From GCA-2733415 sp965178655 (lineage in GTDB: Bacteria; Bacteroidota; Bacteroidia; Flavobacteriales; Flavobacteriaceae), in NCBI GenBank assembly GCA_965178655.1, contig OZ238266.1, positions 1,674,001-1,738,000 of the forward strand: a DNA stretch of 64,000 nt, written 5' to 3'. Made by a program: the position numbers and the translations under genes. This document shows, one piece after another, positions 34,202-43,134 of this stretch (positions are counted from its first letter, which is position 1; every line of letters starts with the position of its first letter). The notes beneath the pieces were generated by a model that was not told the origin of the DNA, made no database searches, and was given only the letters and a program-made list of their open reading frames with translations.

Positions 34202-35977
34202 ATGACACTTCAAGAAACCCTTAGTTTAAAAGTACAAGAAGCATTTAAATCACTTTATAAAAGTGTCTTGCCAAGCGTTGAATTTCAAGCAACACGAAAA
34301 GAATTTGAAGGAGATATTACCGTAGTTGTTTTTCCTATGTTGCGTGTAGTAAAAGGAAATCCTGTGCAAATTGGTGAAGCATTGGGACAATATTTAGTAG
34401 AAAACGTTGCCGAGGTAAAGTCTTTTAATGTTGTTAAAGGATTTTTAAATATCGTTATTTCAGATGACTACTACCGGTCTTTTTTTAATGCAATAAAGCG
34501 CACTGAAAACTATGGTTTTGTAGCACCAAATAAAACCGATAAAGCAGTAATGGTGGAGTACTCTTCGCCAAATACAAATAAACCATTACACTTAGGTCAT
34601 ATTAGAAATAACCTGTTAGGATATTCAGTAGCTGAAATTATTAGAGCTGCAGGAAAAACAGTGTATAAAACACAAATAATTAATGACAGAGGTATACATA
34701 TTTGTAAAAGTATGCTGGCATGGCAGCGTTTTGGCAACAACGAAACACCAGAGTCAACAGGGTTAAAAGGTGATAAATTAGTAGGGAACTATTATGTAAA
34801 ATTCGACCAAGAATATAAAAAAGAAATTAGTAGCTTAATTGCACAAGGTAAAACTGAGGAAGAGGCAAAAAAAGACGCCCCATTAATTAAAGCAGCCCAA
34901 GATATGCTTATAAAGTGGGAAGCTGGTGATACAGATGTAGTGGCGCTTTGGAAAAAAATGAATCAATGGGTGTATGACGGATTTGAAACTACATATGCCA
35001 ATTTAGGTGTAGATTTTGATTCCTATTATTACGAAAGTAATACCTATCTGTTAGGAAAAGATAATATTATTGAAGGTCTTGAAAAAGGCGTGTTCTTTAA
35101 AAAAGAAGATGGCTCTGTTTGGTGCGATTTAACCGCTGATGGATTAGATGAAAAAATAGTACTACGTGCCGATGGAACTGCAGTATATATGACTCAAGAT
35201 ATAGGTACTGCTATACAGCGTATAAAAGATAACCCGTCTGTAGGTGGTATGATTTACACTGTAGGTAATGAGCAGGATTACCATTTTAAGGTGCTGTTTT
35301 TAATACTTAAAAAATTAGGATATTCATGGGCAGAAAATTTAAGCCATTTAAGTTATGGTATGGTAGATTTGCCTTCAGGAAAAATGAAATCTCGTGAAGG
35401 AACTGTTGTTGATGCCGATGATTTAATGTCAGAAATGACAACTACCGCTAAAGAAATATCTCAAGAGTTAGGTAAGTTAGAGGGGTATACAGATACCGAA
35501 AAAAACAAGGTTTATAATACAATAGGTATGGGTGCTTTAAAATATTACATTTTAAAGGTAGACCCTAAAAAGCGTATTTTATTTGACCCAAAGGAATCTG
35601 TAGATTTTCAAGGAAATACAGGTCCGTTTATACAATATACCTATGCAAGAATACAAGCAATATTGCGTAAGGCAACATTTGACTGTACCGAGAAAGTAAC
35701 GATAGATTTACATGAAAAGGAAAAAGACTTGCTAAAGCAAATTGAATTATATCCAGAAACAATTCAACAGGCGGCAACAAATCAAAGTCCAGCATTAATT
35801 GCTAATTACACTTATGATTTGGTAAAGACATATAATTCCTTTTTCCAGAATGTATCCATTTTTGGAGCTGATACCGATCAAGAAAAAATATTTAGAGTAC
35901 AATTGTCACAAGTAGTTGGTAACATTATAAAATCGGCATTTGGTTTGTTAGGTATTAGTGTGCCTGAGCGTATGTAA
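34202..35977 (+). CDS. argS: Arginyl-tRNA synthetase
   Basis: Charges tRNA-Arg in the cytoplasm. The 591-residue class I enzyme has the HIGH-type motif KPLHLGHIRNNLLGYS with VEYSSPNTNK before it. The KMSKS equivalent is the degenerate GKMKSREGTVVDADDL typical of ArgRS. The DALR anticodon-binding domain ends the protein (SAFGLLGISVPERM). No anomaly. It follows the arginase gene by 41 bases. Confidence 0.97.
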   Translation: MTLQETLSLKVQEAFKSLYKSVLPSVEFQATRKEFEGDITVVVFPMLRVVKGNPVQIGEALGQYLVENVAEVKSFNVVKGFLNIVISDDYYRSFFNAIKRTENYGFVAPNKTDKAVMVEYSSPNTNKPLHLGHIRNNLLGYSVAEIIRAAGKTVYKTQIINDRGIHICKSMLAWQRFGNNETPESTGLKGDKLVGNYYVKFDQEYKKEISSLIAQGKTEEEAKKDAPLIKAAQDMLIKWEAGDTDVVALWKKMNQWVYDGFETTYANLGVDFDSYYYESNTYLLGKDNIIEGLEKGVFFKKEDGSVWCDLTADGLDEKIVLRADGTAVYMTQDIGTAIQRIKDNPSVGGMIYTVGNEQDYHFKVLFLILKKLGYSWAENLSHLSYGMVDLPSGKMKSREGTVVDADDLMSEMTTTAKEISQELGKLEGYTDTEKNKVYNTIGMGALKYYILKVDPKKRILFDPKESVDFQGNTGPFIQYTYARIQAILRKATFDCTEKVTIDLHEKEKDLLKQIELYPETIQQAATNQSPALIANYTYDLVKTYNSFFQNVSIFGADTDQEKIFRVQLSQVVGNIIKSAFGLLGISVPERM

Positions 35978-36087
35978 TGCGTACAAGCCATGGGTGGCCT
36001 TGCCAGAAATAAAATAAAAACGAACATCTCGGTGAAATATTAATTAACTTTAATGTAATATATACAATACCTTATTTGTAGCAGTTA

Positions 36088-38391
36088 CTAAAAGTTAAAA
36101 CGATAACTAATATTTGGAGTTAAGCCTAATGCCTTTAAGGTAACAGTGTTTATCGAATCTTCGTTAGAAGATATATAGTGGCGATTAATGTCGTTTTTTG
36201 TATTTAATACATTTAGTACAGAAACACTTAAAGTACTCGTTGTTTTGGAGTGTTTAAATGTATAAGCTCCTGAAAAATTAAGTTGAAAATAATCACCTAG
36301 TCTATCATTGTTTGCTTTGTTGTAATTAATTTCTCCAGAAGGCAATGTTTCTGGTGTTTTTAAAGTAGTTGTTGTTTTTCCGGAATGCCATTTAGTGCCT
36401 ATAGCAAGTTTTAGCTGTTTATATCTATAACTACTTCCTGTACTAATAAAATGTCTAACATCATTGTTGCTTAAAAAGGCTTCTCCGTTGTTTAGTGCCT
36501 TAAAAGTATAGTGGTTTTTTGAAAGCGTGTATGCAAACCAAAAATCAAAATAATTAGATTGTCTATTGAATAAAACATCAATACCCTTAATAAAATACTT
36601 TCCTTTATGATTGGTGTATTGGTATTGGTTATCAAAACCCTGACTCCGAGTTGTAATGCCATTTACTTGTTTTAGGTAGCCTTCAATAGTAATTAATAAA
36701 TTGTTTTTTTTGTAATTTAACCCTGTAGATAATTGAGCGCTTTCCATAAGCGGAATGTCGGAATTATTAGCCAATACCCATCGTCTTTTTTCTAGTCCTA
36801 AAAAATCATTTTGTAATTCAATAATTTGTGAGGTTGTTTGGTTTTTAAGTTCGCCAAGTATTTCTAAGTTAATGTTTTTTGATAGCGATTGATTAAAGCT
36901 CAGGCGAGGTTCAAAAATAATTTTTTTAAATTTCTCAAAATAATTAATACGAATTCCAAGGTCTAGTTTTGTTTTTTTAGTACCAGAAACAAACTTATTT
37001 TCAGCATATATAGCCTGGTTTAGAATTACTTTTTTCTCTGTTTTTTGAAATAAAGGATTGGTAACGTTTTCGAGATTGGCAACACCAGTTTCAATAAGTT
37101 GATATCCGGTGTGTAAAGTATTTTTGTTGTTTAATAAAATTGTAAAATGGTGCTTTAAAGCAGTTTCCAAAACACCATTCTCTTGCGTTAGTTGTGTATT
37201 GTTGTTTTGGTTTATAGCATTTAAATTATAGTTGCTAATATATAATTGGGTTTTACTAGAGATGTTTTTTTTCCATTTTTTAAAATAATGAATGCCAATA
37301 CCTAAATTTTGTTGTGTAAGTTGGCTATGGTGCTCTGTTGTTTCAATTGTTACTTTTTTAGTATGTGCTAAGCTGTTATGTGTGTTAATAAAACTGACAC
37401 TGAGTTGTGATTTTTCTGAAGAGCGGTATATGACTTTTCCAGAGAAATCATAAAAGTAGAAATCAGTGCTTAATGAAGCGGTCTGATTAACTGTATTGTT
37501 GTTTATTTCGGTGTTTTGAAAAATATAATCACTATAACTTTTGTGTGTTGGTGTATTGATTAAATCTGTTATAGAACGGCGAACAGCTAATTGAATACTT
37601 GTTTTTTTTGTAATGTTTATTTTAGAAAAACCATCAATTGAAATTGCATTAAAACCTATTCCATAATTATTTTTGGTGCTAATTTTATCGGATAGCTTCA
37701 TGTCAATCACACTTGAAATCCCATCGCCATATAAAACACTAGAGCCATTTTTGCTTAAAGAAACACTTTGGGTTAAAAACGGATTGAAGATAGAAATAAG
37801 TCCAAAAAAATGTCCAGATTGGTACATTTTAATATTCTCCCAGAGTATAAGGTTTTGGTCATGCATTCCTCCGCGAACAGTTAATCTAGCGGGTGTTTCA
37901 TCAATGCTTGTTACACCAGGAATAAGTTGTATGGTGTGCAATACATCAGGGGTAGATAGCCCGGGAAATACATTTTGTTTTTTAGGGTGCAATAAAATAC
38001 TACCGTTAGGTTTTTTGTAGAGTCCGTTTGTAAGGTATTTGGTAAGTGTAATTTCAGGAAGTATTTGTGTGTTTTCATCAGAAAATAAATTTTTCCTTTC
38101 GGGTTTAATTGCAATAGTGTTAGGGGTTAAAAATTCAAATAGCAAATCAGTTTCAGAACTTATTTGTAATAGAATATCACGAAGTGTTTTTGTGTTGCTA
38201 GGTGTTGTTATAAAAATGTCTTCAAGAAGTTTATCGGCGTATGAAAAGCTAACGTCATAATCTTGTTCTATCTTTTCTAAAATAGACACAAGAGCGGTGT
38301 TATTTTTTTCAGAGACTTGCGTATACCCTAAGGTGCTTCCTGATAAAAAATAGAATATAGAAAAAAACGTAATAAAATTCTTTTTAGTCAC
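36088..38391 (-). CDS. TonB-dependent outer-membrane receptor with an STN signalling domain
   Basis: A 767-residue receptor. After the signal peptide (MTKKNFITFFSIFYFLSG) comes an STN-type domain, residues about 30-95 (ILEKIEQDYDVSFSYADKLL). The plug domain covers about residues 105-230 (LIPGVTSIDETPARLTVRGG), followed by a ~22-strand barrel ending in F (SYRFNF). The STN domain is the part that contacts FecR in FecA-like systems. The gene overlaps fecR by 8 bases, so the sigma-FecR-receptor trio is one operon. The substrate is unknown: no siderophore, vitamin or glycan enzyme is nearby, and no SusD partner is present. Confidence 0.93.
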   Translation of the reverse strand: MTKKNFITFFSIFYFLSGSTLGYTQVSEKNNTALVSILEKIEQDYDVSFSYADKLLEDIFITTPSNTKTLRDILLQISSETDLLFEFLTPNTIAIKPERKNLFSDENTQILPEITLTKYLTNGLYKKPNGSILLHPKKQNVFPGLSTPDVLHTIQLIPGVTSIDETPARLTVRGGMHDQNLILWENIKMYQSGHFFGLISIFNPFLTQSVSLSKNGSSVLYGDGISSVIDMKLSDKISTKNNYGIGFNAISIDGFSKINITKKTSIQLAVRRSITDLINTPTHKSYSDYIFQNTEINNNTVNQTASLSTDFYFYDFSGKVIYRSSEKSQLSVSFINTHNSLAHTKKVTIETTEHHSQLTQQNLGIGIHYFKKWKKNISSKTQLYISNYNLNAINQNNNTQLTQENGVLETALKHHFTILLNNKNTLHTGYQLIETGVANLENVTNPLFQKTEKKVILNQAIYAENKFVSGTKKTKLDLGIRINYFEKFKKIIFEPRLSFNQSLSKNINLEILGELKNQTTSQIIELQNDFLGLEKRRWVLANNSDIPLMESAQLSTGLNYKKNNLLITIEGYLKQVNGITTRSQGFDNQYQYTNHKGKYFIKGIDVLFNRQSNYFDFWFAYTLSKNHYTFKALNNGEAFLSNNDVRHFISTGSSYRYKQLKLAIGTKWHSGKTTTTLKTPETLPSGEINYNKANNDRLGDYFQLNFSGAYTFKHSKTTSTLSVSVLNVLNTKNDINRHYISSNEDSINTVTLKALGLTPNISYRFNF

Positions 38392-39274
38392 TCGTGATTA
38401 AAATAGAGTTATTGGTTTTAGAATATGTCAATCCTAGAGGAATTGTTATTGTTTTTAAAGCTGTATCAATATTTTTGTGTGTGCATTTTCCTGTAAAAAG
38501 GACAGAAAGGTCAATGTTCTTGGTTTGAATCTCTATATTGTACTGTCGCTCCATTTCATTTAATACATGCTGTAAAGGCACACTCTTAAAGCTGCTGCTA
38601 TCTGTAATCCAAGAGGGTTGTGTAGCGGTTTCTTTTGAGCGGACTAGTTGTTTTTTATTAAGCAATAAAAAAGAGTCTCCGGGTAATAATATGGTGTTTT
38701 TATTTTGAGCATACACTTTAACAGACCCTTCATAGCAAATGACTTCAAAATAGTCTTTACGCTGTTTTACATTAAACATTGTTCCAAGAACAGTAACTAT
38801 TCCTGATGTGGTTTTTACATTAAAAGTTTCGCCTTTGGCAACCTTAAAAAAACCTTCTCCACTAAGTGTTACATTGCGGTTTTTACTCCAGTCACTTTTG
38901 TTGTATACTAAAGATGATAATGCGTTAAGAGTAACTTGCGATGTATCTGGAAGACTAACAATAGTTTTTTGAGACGCAAGTGTTTCTGTAGTGTTGTTAA
39001 GTGTTAAGCTGTAAAAGTAAGCGCCAAAAGCAATTAAAACAACTGCAGCAACTTTGCTTAATTGTGTTGTCCATGCAAATCTTTTTCTAGCTTGAATACG
39101 GTTGTTTATGGCTAAAAACACCTGCTCAGTATCAAGTATAGGTGCTTTAAAATGTTGTAGCTTATTGCTTAATTTTTGCAATGAATCATATTCCTCAAAG
39201 GTTTTAAACTCTTCAAGTTCGGTAGCGCTTAACTCATGGTTAAGCCATTTTTTAATAAGGATATCTTTCTCCAT
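38384..39274 (-). CDS. FecR-type anti-sigma factor
   Basis: A 296-residue inner-membrane regulator. The N-terminal ~70 residues would bind the sigma factor (KKWLNHELSATELEEFKTFE), a single membrane helix covers about 74-92, and the periplasmic FecR domain (LSGEGFFKVAKGETFNVKT) covers about 115-205. A C-terminal DUF4974/STN-like domain (PLQHVLNEMERQYNIEI) follows. It holds the ECF sigma factor inactive until the receptor signals. It lies between the sigma gene upstream and the receptor, which it overlaps by 8 bases. Confidence 0.94.
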   Translation of the reverse strand: MEKDILIKKWLNHELSATELEEFKTFEEYDSLQKLSNKLQHFKAPILDTEQVFLAINNRIQARKRFAWTTQLSKVAAVVLIAFGAYFYSLTLNNTTETLASQKTIVSLPDTSQVTLNALSSLVYNKSDWSKNRNVTLSGEGFFKVAKGETFNVKTTSGIVTVLGTMFNVKQRKDYFEVICYEGSVKVYAQNKNTILLPGDSFLLLNKKQLVRSKETATQPSWITDSSSFKSVPLQHVLNEMERQYNIEIQTKNIDLSVLFTGKCTHKNIDTALKTITIPLGLTYSKTNNSILITSD

Positions 39275-39349
39275 AACAATTATATAACAATTCAGTTTGC
39301 AAAAGTCCTACTATAGATTGCTCTGTTTATTTAAACACATATAAAGAGT

Positions 39350-39865
39350 TTAAATAAACTCAATTTCTTTTCGTATTTTTTTTAAAGCAGTATAGATTCT
39401 TTTTTCAACTGCCTTTGTGCCAATCCCTAACATTGCTGCAATTTCTTTATGTTTTTTGCCTTCTATTCTATTTAATAAGAAAGCTACACGTTCATTCTCG
39501 GTTAATTTACTAATTGCATGTTGTAGTTTTTGTAGGTATTCTTTTTCTTCTAATAAAAACTCAGGAGTTTCATTGGTGCAATCTTTGGGTTTGTGTTTTT
39601 GAAACTGGAGTACTACTTTTTGGTGTTTTACCTCGTTTAGCATTAAATTATTAGCTACAGTAAATAAAAAACTTTTAGCTTTTTCAGGAGAAACTTTACT
39701 GCAGTTTTTCCAAAGTTTAATAAACGCCTCTTGGGTTTTGTCTTCAGGATTCAGGCGACTTCCAAATTTATAATATAAAAAATCATGAAGACTCTTAGCG
39801 TGCTTTTTAAAAAGCGCACTAAAAAGATGTTCGTTACAAATAGTATTATGTAGGTTTTTTTTCAT
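39350..39865 (-). CDS. ECF sigma factor (FecI-like)
   Basis: A 171-residue sigma factor with regions 2 and 4 only. Region 2 is FLYYKFGSRLNPEDKTQEAF, and region 4 is LTENERVAFLLNRIEGKKHK with the helix-turn-helix ending in TKAVEKRIYTALKKIRKEIE. It directs RNA polymerase to its own target promoters when FecR releases it. The first gene of the sigma-FecR-receptor operon, it is 121 bases from the divergent acidic lipoprotein gene, which may be its target. Confidence 0.94.
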   Translation of the reverse strand: MKKNLHNTICNEHLFSALFKKHAKSLHDFLYYKFGSRLNPEDKTQEAFIKLWKNCSKVSPEKAKSFLFTVANNLMLNEVKHQKVVLQFQKHKPKDCTNETPEFLLEEKEYLQKLQHAISKLTENERVAFLLNRIEGKKHKEIAAMLGIGTKAVEKRIYTALKKIRKEIEFI

Positions 39866-39882
39866 GAAAAAAATATCTAGTT

Positions 39883-39890
39883 CAAAAGTA
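39883..39890 (-). promoter_or_regulatory. Promoter -7 element of the ECF sigma operon (TACTTTTG)
   Basis: The minus strand reads TACTTTTG, an exact TAnnTTTG match, 17 bases before the sigma ATG. This suggests that the operon is read at a basal level by the housekeeping sigma factor. No second promoter type could be recognised by eye. Confidence 0.5.
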
Positions 39891-39986
39891 TATAAAATTA
39901 ATTAATTAAATTTGGTAGGGATTTTTGTTTTTAAATTGTTCTATTATTGAGGACGAAAAAAACATAACCCCTTAAATACATATATT

Positions 39987-41657
39987 ATGAAAAAGTTAAT
40001 AAAAAACCTATACTACTTACCGGTAGTCATGTTGCTAATTTTTTCTTCTTGCCAAGAAGAAACTTTTGAAGTTACGCAACCAGAGGAGCAAGAAACCCTA
40101 GTTCCAGAATCAAATTTGGTAACATTAATGACCCAAACAGCAATGCAAGATGGGTCTTATGATAATATTATTGATACCGCAAACTGTATAACCGTTAACC
40201 TACCTGTTACTGTTACTGCTAACGGCGTAGTAATTACAATTGTGTCTGAAGAAGGATATGATTTAATAGAAGAACTATTTGATGCATCAAGCAATGATGA
40301 AGATTCATTAGTGATCTCTTTTCCAATAACAATAACGTTAAATGACTATACGGAAGTTGTTATTAATAATGAAGAGGAACTTGAGCAGTTTATTGAAGAT
40401 TGTGCAGGAGAAAATGAAGATGATGACGATATTGAATGTATTGATTTTCAATACCCAATTTCATTTTCGATTTATAGTACAACATTTCAGTATATAGACG
40501 ACATGATTGTTGATAATGATGAAGAACTTTATGAATTTATAGATAATATTGAAGCTGATGTTGTGGTGAGTTTAAATTTTCCAATAACTATGATTTTAGC
40601 AGACGGTAGTACCGTAGTGGTAAATGATAACGACGAGTTATCAGCAGTAATAGAAGATGCAATGGACGACTGTGATGAAGATGACGATAATGACTGGAAT
40701 GATGATGATGATTTAGAGGACTGCTTTGAAGATACTTACCTTGAAGTATGTGATGAAGATGAAACACTTGACAGCAGTACAGTAGTTAACTTAACAGATG
40801 CCTATGCAAACTGTAATGTAGCAGCTATATATACTGTAACGTATCACGAAAGTTTAGAAGATGCAGAATCAGGAACAAATGCTATAGCCGCTCCTGAGAA
40901 CTATGCAGGTACAGATGGTGCAACCATTTATGTAGCGGTTACTAATATAAATAATCCTTCAGATCAAGACATATACGAGTTAGAGTTATATATTGAAAAC
41001 TGTGATGATACAGATTGGAGTTGCTTTGAGGATGGGGTTATTGAAGTATGTGATGAAGATGGTACCCTTGATGGTATTACAACAATTAACCTGCTAGAAG
41101 TTTATGCAAACTGTAATGTGCCAGACGGATTTACAATGACTTATCACGTATCGGCACAAGATGCCTACCCTGGAGGAACTGCAATTGAGTATCCAGAAGT
41201 GTATACAAACATAACCGCATATAGTCAAACAATTTACGTGTTAATTTCAGACAATGATTCTAATAGTGGTAACATATATGAGTTAGAGTTATATATTGAA
41301 AACTGTGATGACACAGGGTCTTCTTGCGGAGAGTCCGATGTAATAGCATTCTTACAAGAGTGTATTTGGAATATAGAAAGCTATAATGGTGATGATAATT
41401 TAGCAGATTATGACTTAGCATTCTTAGATAATGGTGTTTTAACTGTTACAGACCCGAACGGAACAGTAACCACACATGACAATAATTCTTGGAGTGTGTT
41501 TACAGATGGTAATAGTGTTATATTATCGTTTGATTTTTCTCAAGATACTATAGGTGATATTAGTCAAACATGGACACTCACTTCATGCTCAGAAGATCAT
41601 TTAGAGTTTTCTGGTCAAAACAACAACATAATGACTATGGAACGTGATTGCGATTAA
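39987..41657 (+). CDS. Acidic repeat-built surface lipoprotein
   Basis: A 556-residue lipoprotein: signal peptide MKKLIKNLYYLPVVMLLIFSSC with lipidated Cys22 followed by acidic residues (CQEETFE), which may act as a surface-export signal. Residues ~63-228 are built from about four copies of a 35-40-residue unit of the type FPITITLNDYTEVVINNEEE. An Asp-rich linker at 228-245 leads to two 100-residue repeats (C246-345, C346-446). These resemble the CDxDxDG...YxxC...QTIYV domain of large flavobacterial surface proteins. A C-terminal lipocalin-like domain (WNIESYNGDDN...) follows. The whole is extremely acidic and fits cation or surface binding. It is divergent from the ECF sigma operon. Confidence 0.85.
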   Translation: MKKLIKNLYYLPVVMLLIFSSCQEETFEVTQPEEQETLVPESNLVTLMTQTAMQDGSYDNIIDTANCITVNLPVTVTANGVVITIVSEEGYDLIEELFDASSNDEDSLVISFPITITLNDYTEVVINNEEELEQFIEDCAGENEDDDDIECIDFQYPISFSIYSTTFQYIDDMIVDNDEELYEFIDNIEADVVVSLNFPITMILADGSTVVVNDNDELSAVIEDAMDDCDEDDDNDWNDDDDLEDCFEDTYLEVCDEDETLDSSTVVNLTDAYANCNVAAIYTVTYHESLEDAESGTNAIAAPENYAGTDGATIYVAVTNINNPSDQDIYELELYIENCDDTDWSCFEDGVIEVCDEDGTLDGITTINLLEVYANCNVPDGFTMTYHVSAQDAYPGGTAIEYPEVYTNITAYSQTIYVLISDNDSNSGNIYELELYIENCDDTGSSCGESDVIAFLQECIWNIESYNGDDNLADYDLAFLDNGVLTVTDPNGTVTTHDNNSWSVFTDGNSVILSFDFSQDTIGDISQTWTLTSCSEDHLEFSGQNNNIMTMERDCD

Positions 41658-41699
41658 TAATTAAATAAAAAAGGGACAGTCCTTATATAATAAAATAAT

Positions 41700-41841
41700 G
41701 TTTTTTACACTGTAAAAAACACCCCGACACTGAAGAAGAAACAGGGGGTGTTCTAAAAAAAACATTGTGCCATAAGCACATACTTCAGTCTGCGTTATCT
41801 TATAAACAAGGTAATAAGGGCTAAAGTATGTGCTTTTTTAT
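41700..41841 (+). promoter_or_regulatory. Three-hairpin element between the lipoprotein genes
   Basis: Three structures in a row. A perfect palindrome occupies 41700-41720, with arms GTTTTTTACA and TGTAAAAAAC. A hairpin with arms AACACCCC (41718-41725) and GGGGTGTT (41745-41752) overlaps it by three bases, so the two exclude each other. A terminator-like hairpin (AAGCACATACTT 41774-41785 with AAGTATGTGCTT 41824-41835, then a T run) ends 25 bases before the next ATG. It could simply end the acidic lipoprotein transcript, or act as an attenuator for the two genes behind it. Confidence 0.55.
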
Positions 41842-41848
41842 TAACTCA

Positions 41849-41930
41849 AATTAAAACCAAAAACCTATGAAACTTAACACAAAAATGATCGCGTTACTCG
41901 GAATAATGGCAATATCTGTTGCCTGTGAAA
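41849..41930 (+). repeat. 82-base direct repeat, copy 1 (leader and signal peptide)
   Basis: This stretch covers 18 bases of the 5' leader and the first 21 codons of the 395-residue lipoprotein. It is 80/82 identical to 43053-43134 in front of the next gene. Only two bases differ (in codons 7 and 13). The mature proteins are far more diverged. Confidence 0.95.
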
Positions 41931-43054
41931 AATCTGATGTACAAGTAAATCCATTACCTGGAGAAGAAAACCTAGAATTAGGCATTGAAAACACAATACC
42001 AGCCAGCCTAGGTAATGACTATATTGCTAATTTTAATCGTTATACAAAAGTTACAACCCCTAGCGGTGGAGCTATTCATATTGTAGCGCAAAGTAATATT
42101 ACGGATGAACAAATAGTGCGTTGCAGAAGTATATTAGAGCATTATTTGCTTAATTATGAAGGTTCGCAATACGGGGCAGATAAGTCTGCTGTAGCAAATA
42201 AAATGGCAGAAAACAATGCTATTCTAGCTTTGCTTAACGGACAAGATGATGGTTCAAACCCTGTACAGGTAAATGCACAGCCTTTATATCAAAATGAAAT
42301 TCAAGTAGAAGGACATGCATGGTATATGAATCAAAATTATGATTACAGAGATGCAGCTTATGAAGAAATTCTTCACTTTGTACATGACAACGGCATAGGT
42401 GTTGATGGAGCAAACACAATGCCTGGAGCGCTCCCGGCTTACCAATCTGAAATTAGAGCTGCACAACAAAACGGATTGTCTAATAGTCTTTGGGGTATAG
42501 GCGAGACAGATTGGATAGCAGAATTAACGGCAGAAAATAGTTTATCTCAAGAATACCTTGCTGCGGTAATAGATAGTTATTATGGGCTTTGGGGTGCATG
42601 GACAGGGAGCGCAACACACGGTATGTGGGGGCTATATGTAGGGAAAACAAGAATGGATATAGAAACCGATGATCCAATGGGTGCCGCCTTAATGGATAAT
42701 AAATTCTTTCATCCGTACTTAACATATAACGCCAGAATTGATGCTAATTTAAATGGAAACTTTTCATTAAAGTTTGATGCATCTAAATCTTATACGCATC
42801 ATTCAAGATATTTAAGAGATGTAACCCTTTTAGGGAACAATAATAATACAGTTACAGTTAATGAATTAAATAATAATATTACAGGAAACTCAGGCGCAAA
42901 TACAGTTATTTTTTCCGGGAATTATTCAGAATATACTGTAACTACTTCTAATGAGGTAACTACAGTAACAGATAATATAACAAACCGCGATGGAGAAAAT
43001 ACTTTGCAGAATATTGAAAAGTTACAATTTGAAGACCAGACTATTAATTTATAA
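41867..43054 (+). CDS. Lipoprotein of an unrecognised paralogous family, with RTX-tail-like C-terminus
   Basis: A 395-residue lipoprotein (MKLNTKMIALLGIMAISVAC, lipidated Cys20). Residues ~55-290 are related to the next gene. Shared are the NR segment after residue 56, KMAENNA (112-118), and the central motif DAAYE166-EILH170-FVHDNG176. The remaining C-terminal part ends in GNSGANTVIFSGNYSEYTV and ENTLQNIEKLQFEDQTINL, a pattern I know from the C-terminal tails of RTX/haemolysin-type secreted proteins. No catalytic signature such as HExxH is present. The function is unknown; a surface or secreted binding protein is likely. Confidence 0.8.
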   Translation: MKLNTKMIALLGIMAISVACEKSDVQVNPLPGEENLELGIENTIPASLGNDYIANFNRYTKVTTPSGGAIHIVAQSNITDEQIVRCRSILEHYLLNYEGSQYGADKSAVANKMAENNAILALLNGQDDGSNPVQVNAQPLYQNEIQVEGHAWYMNQNYDYRDAAYEEILHFVHDNGIGVDGANTMPGALPAYQSEIRAAQQNGLSNSLWGIGETDWIAELTAENSLSQEYLAAVIDSYYGLWGAWTGSATHGMWGLYVGKTRMDIETDDPMGAALMDNKFFHPYLTYNARIDANLNGNFSLKFDASKSYTHHSRYLRDVTLLGNNNNTVTVNELNNNITGNSGANTVIFSGNYSEYTVTTSNEVTTVTDNITNRDGENTLQNIEKLQFEDQTINL

Positions 43055-43134
43055 TTAAAACCAAAAACCTATGAAACTTAACACAAAAATTATCGCGTTA
43101 CTCGGAATGATGGCAATATCTGTTGCCTGTGAAA
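43053..43134 (+). repeat. 82-base direct repeat, copy 2 (leader and signal peptide)
   Basis: The near-exact copy of 41849-41930. It again ends just past the lipidated cysteine codon, where the two genes lose similarity. Its leader part overlaps the stop codon of the previous gene. Confidence 0.95.
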
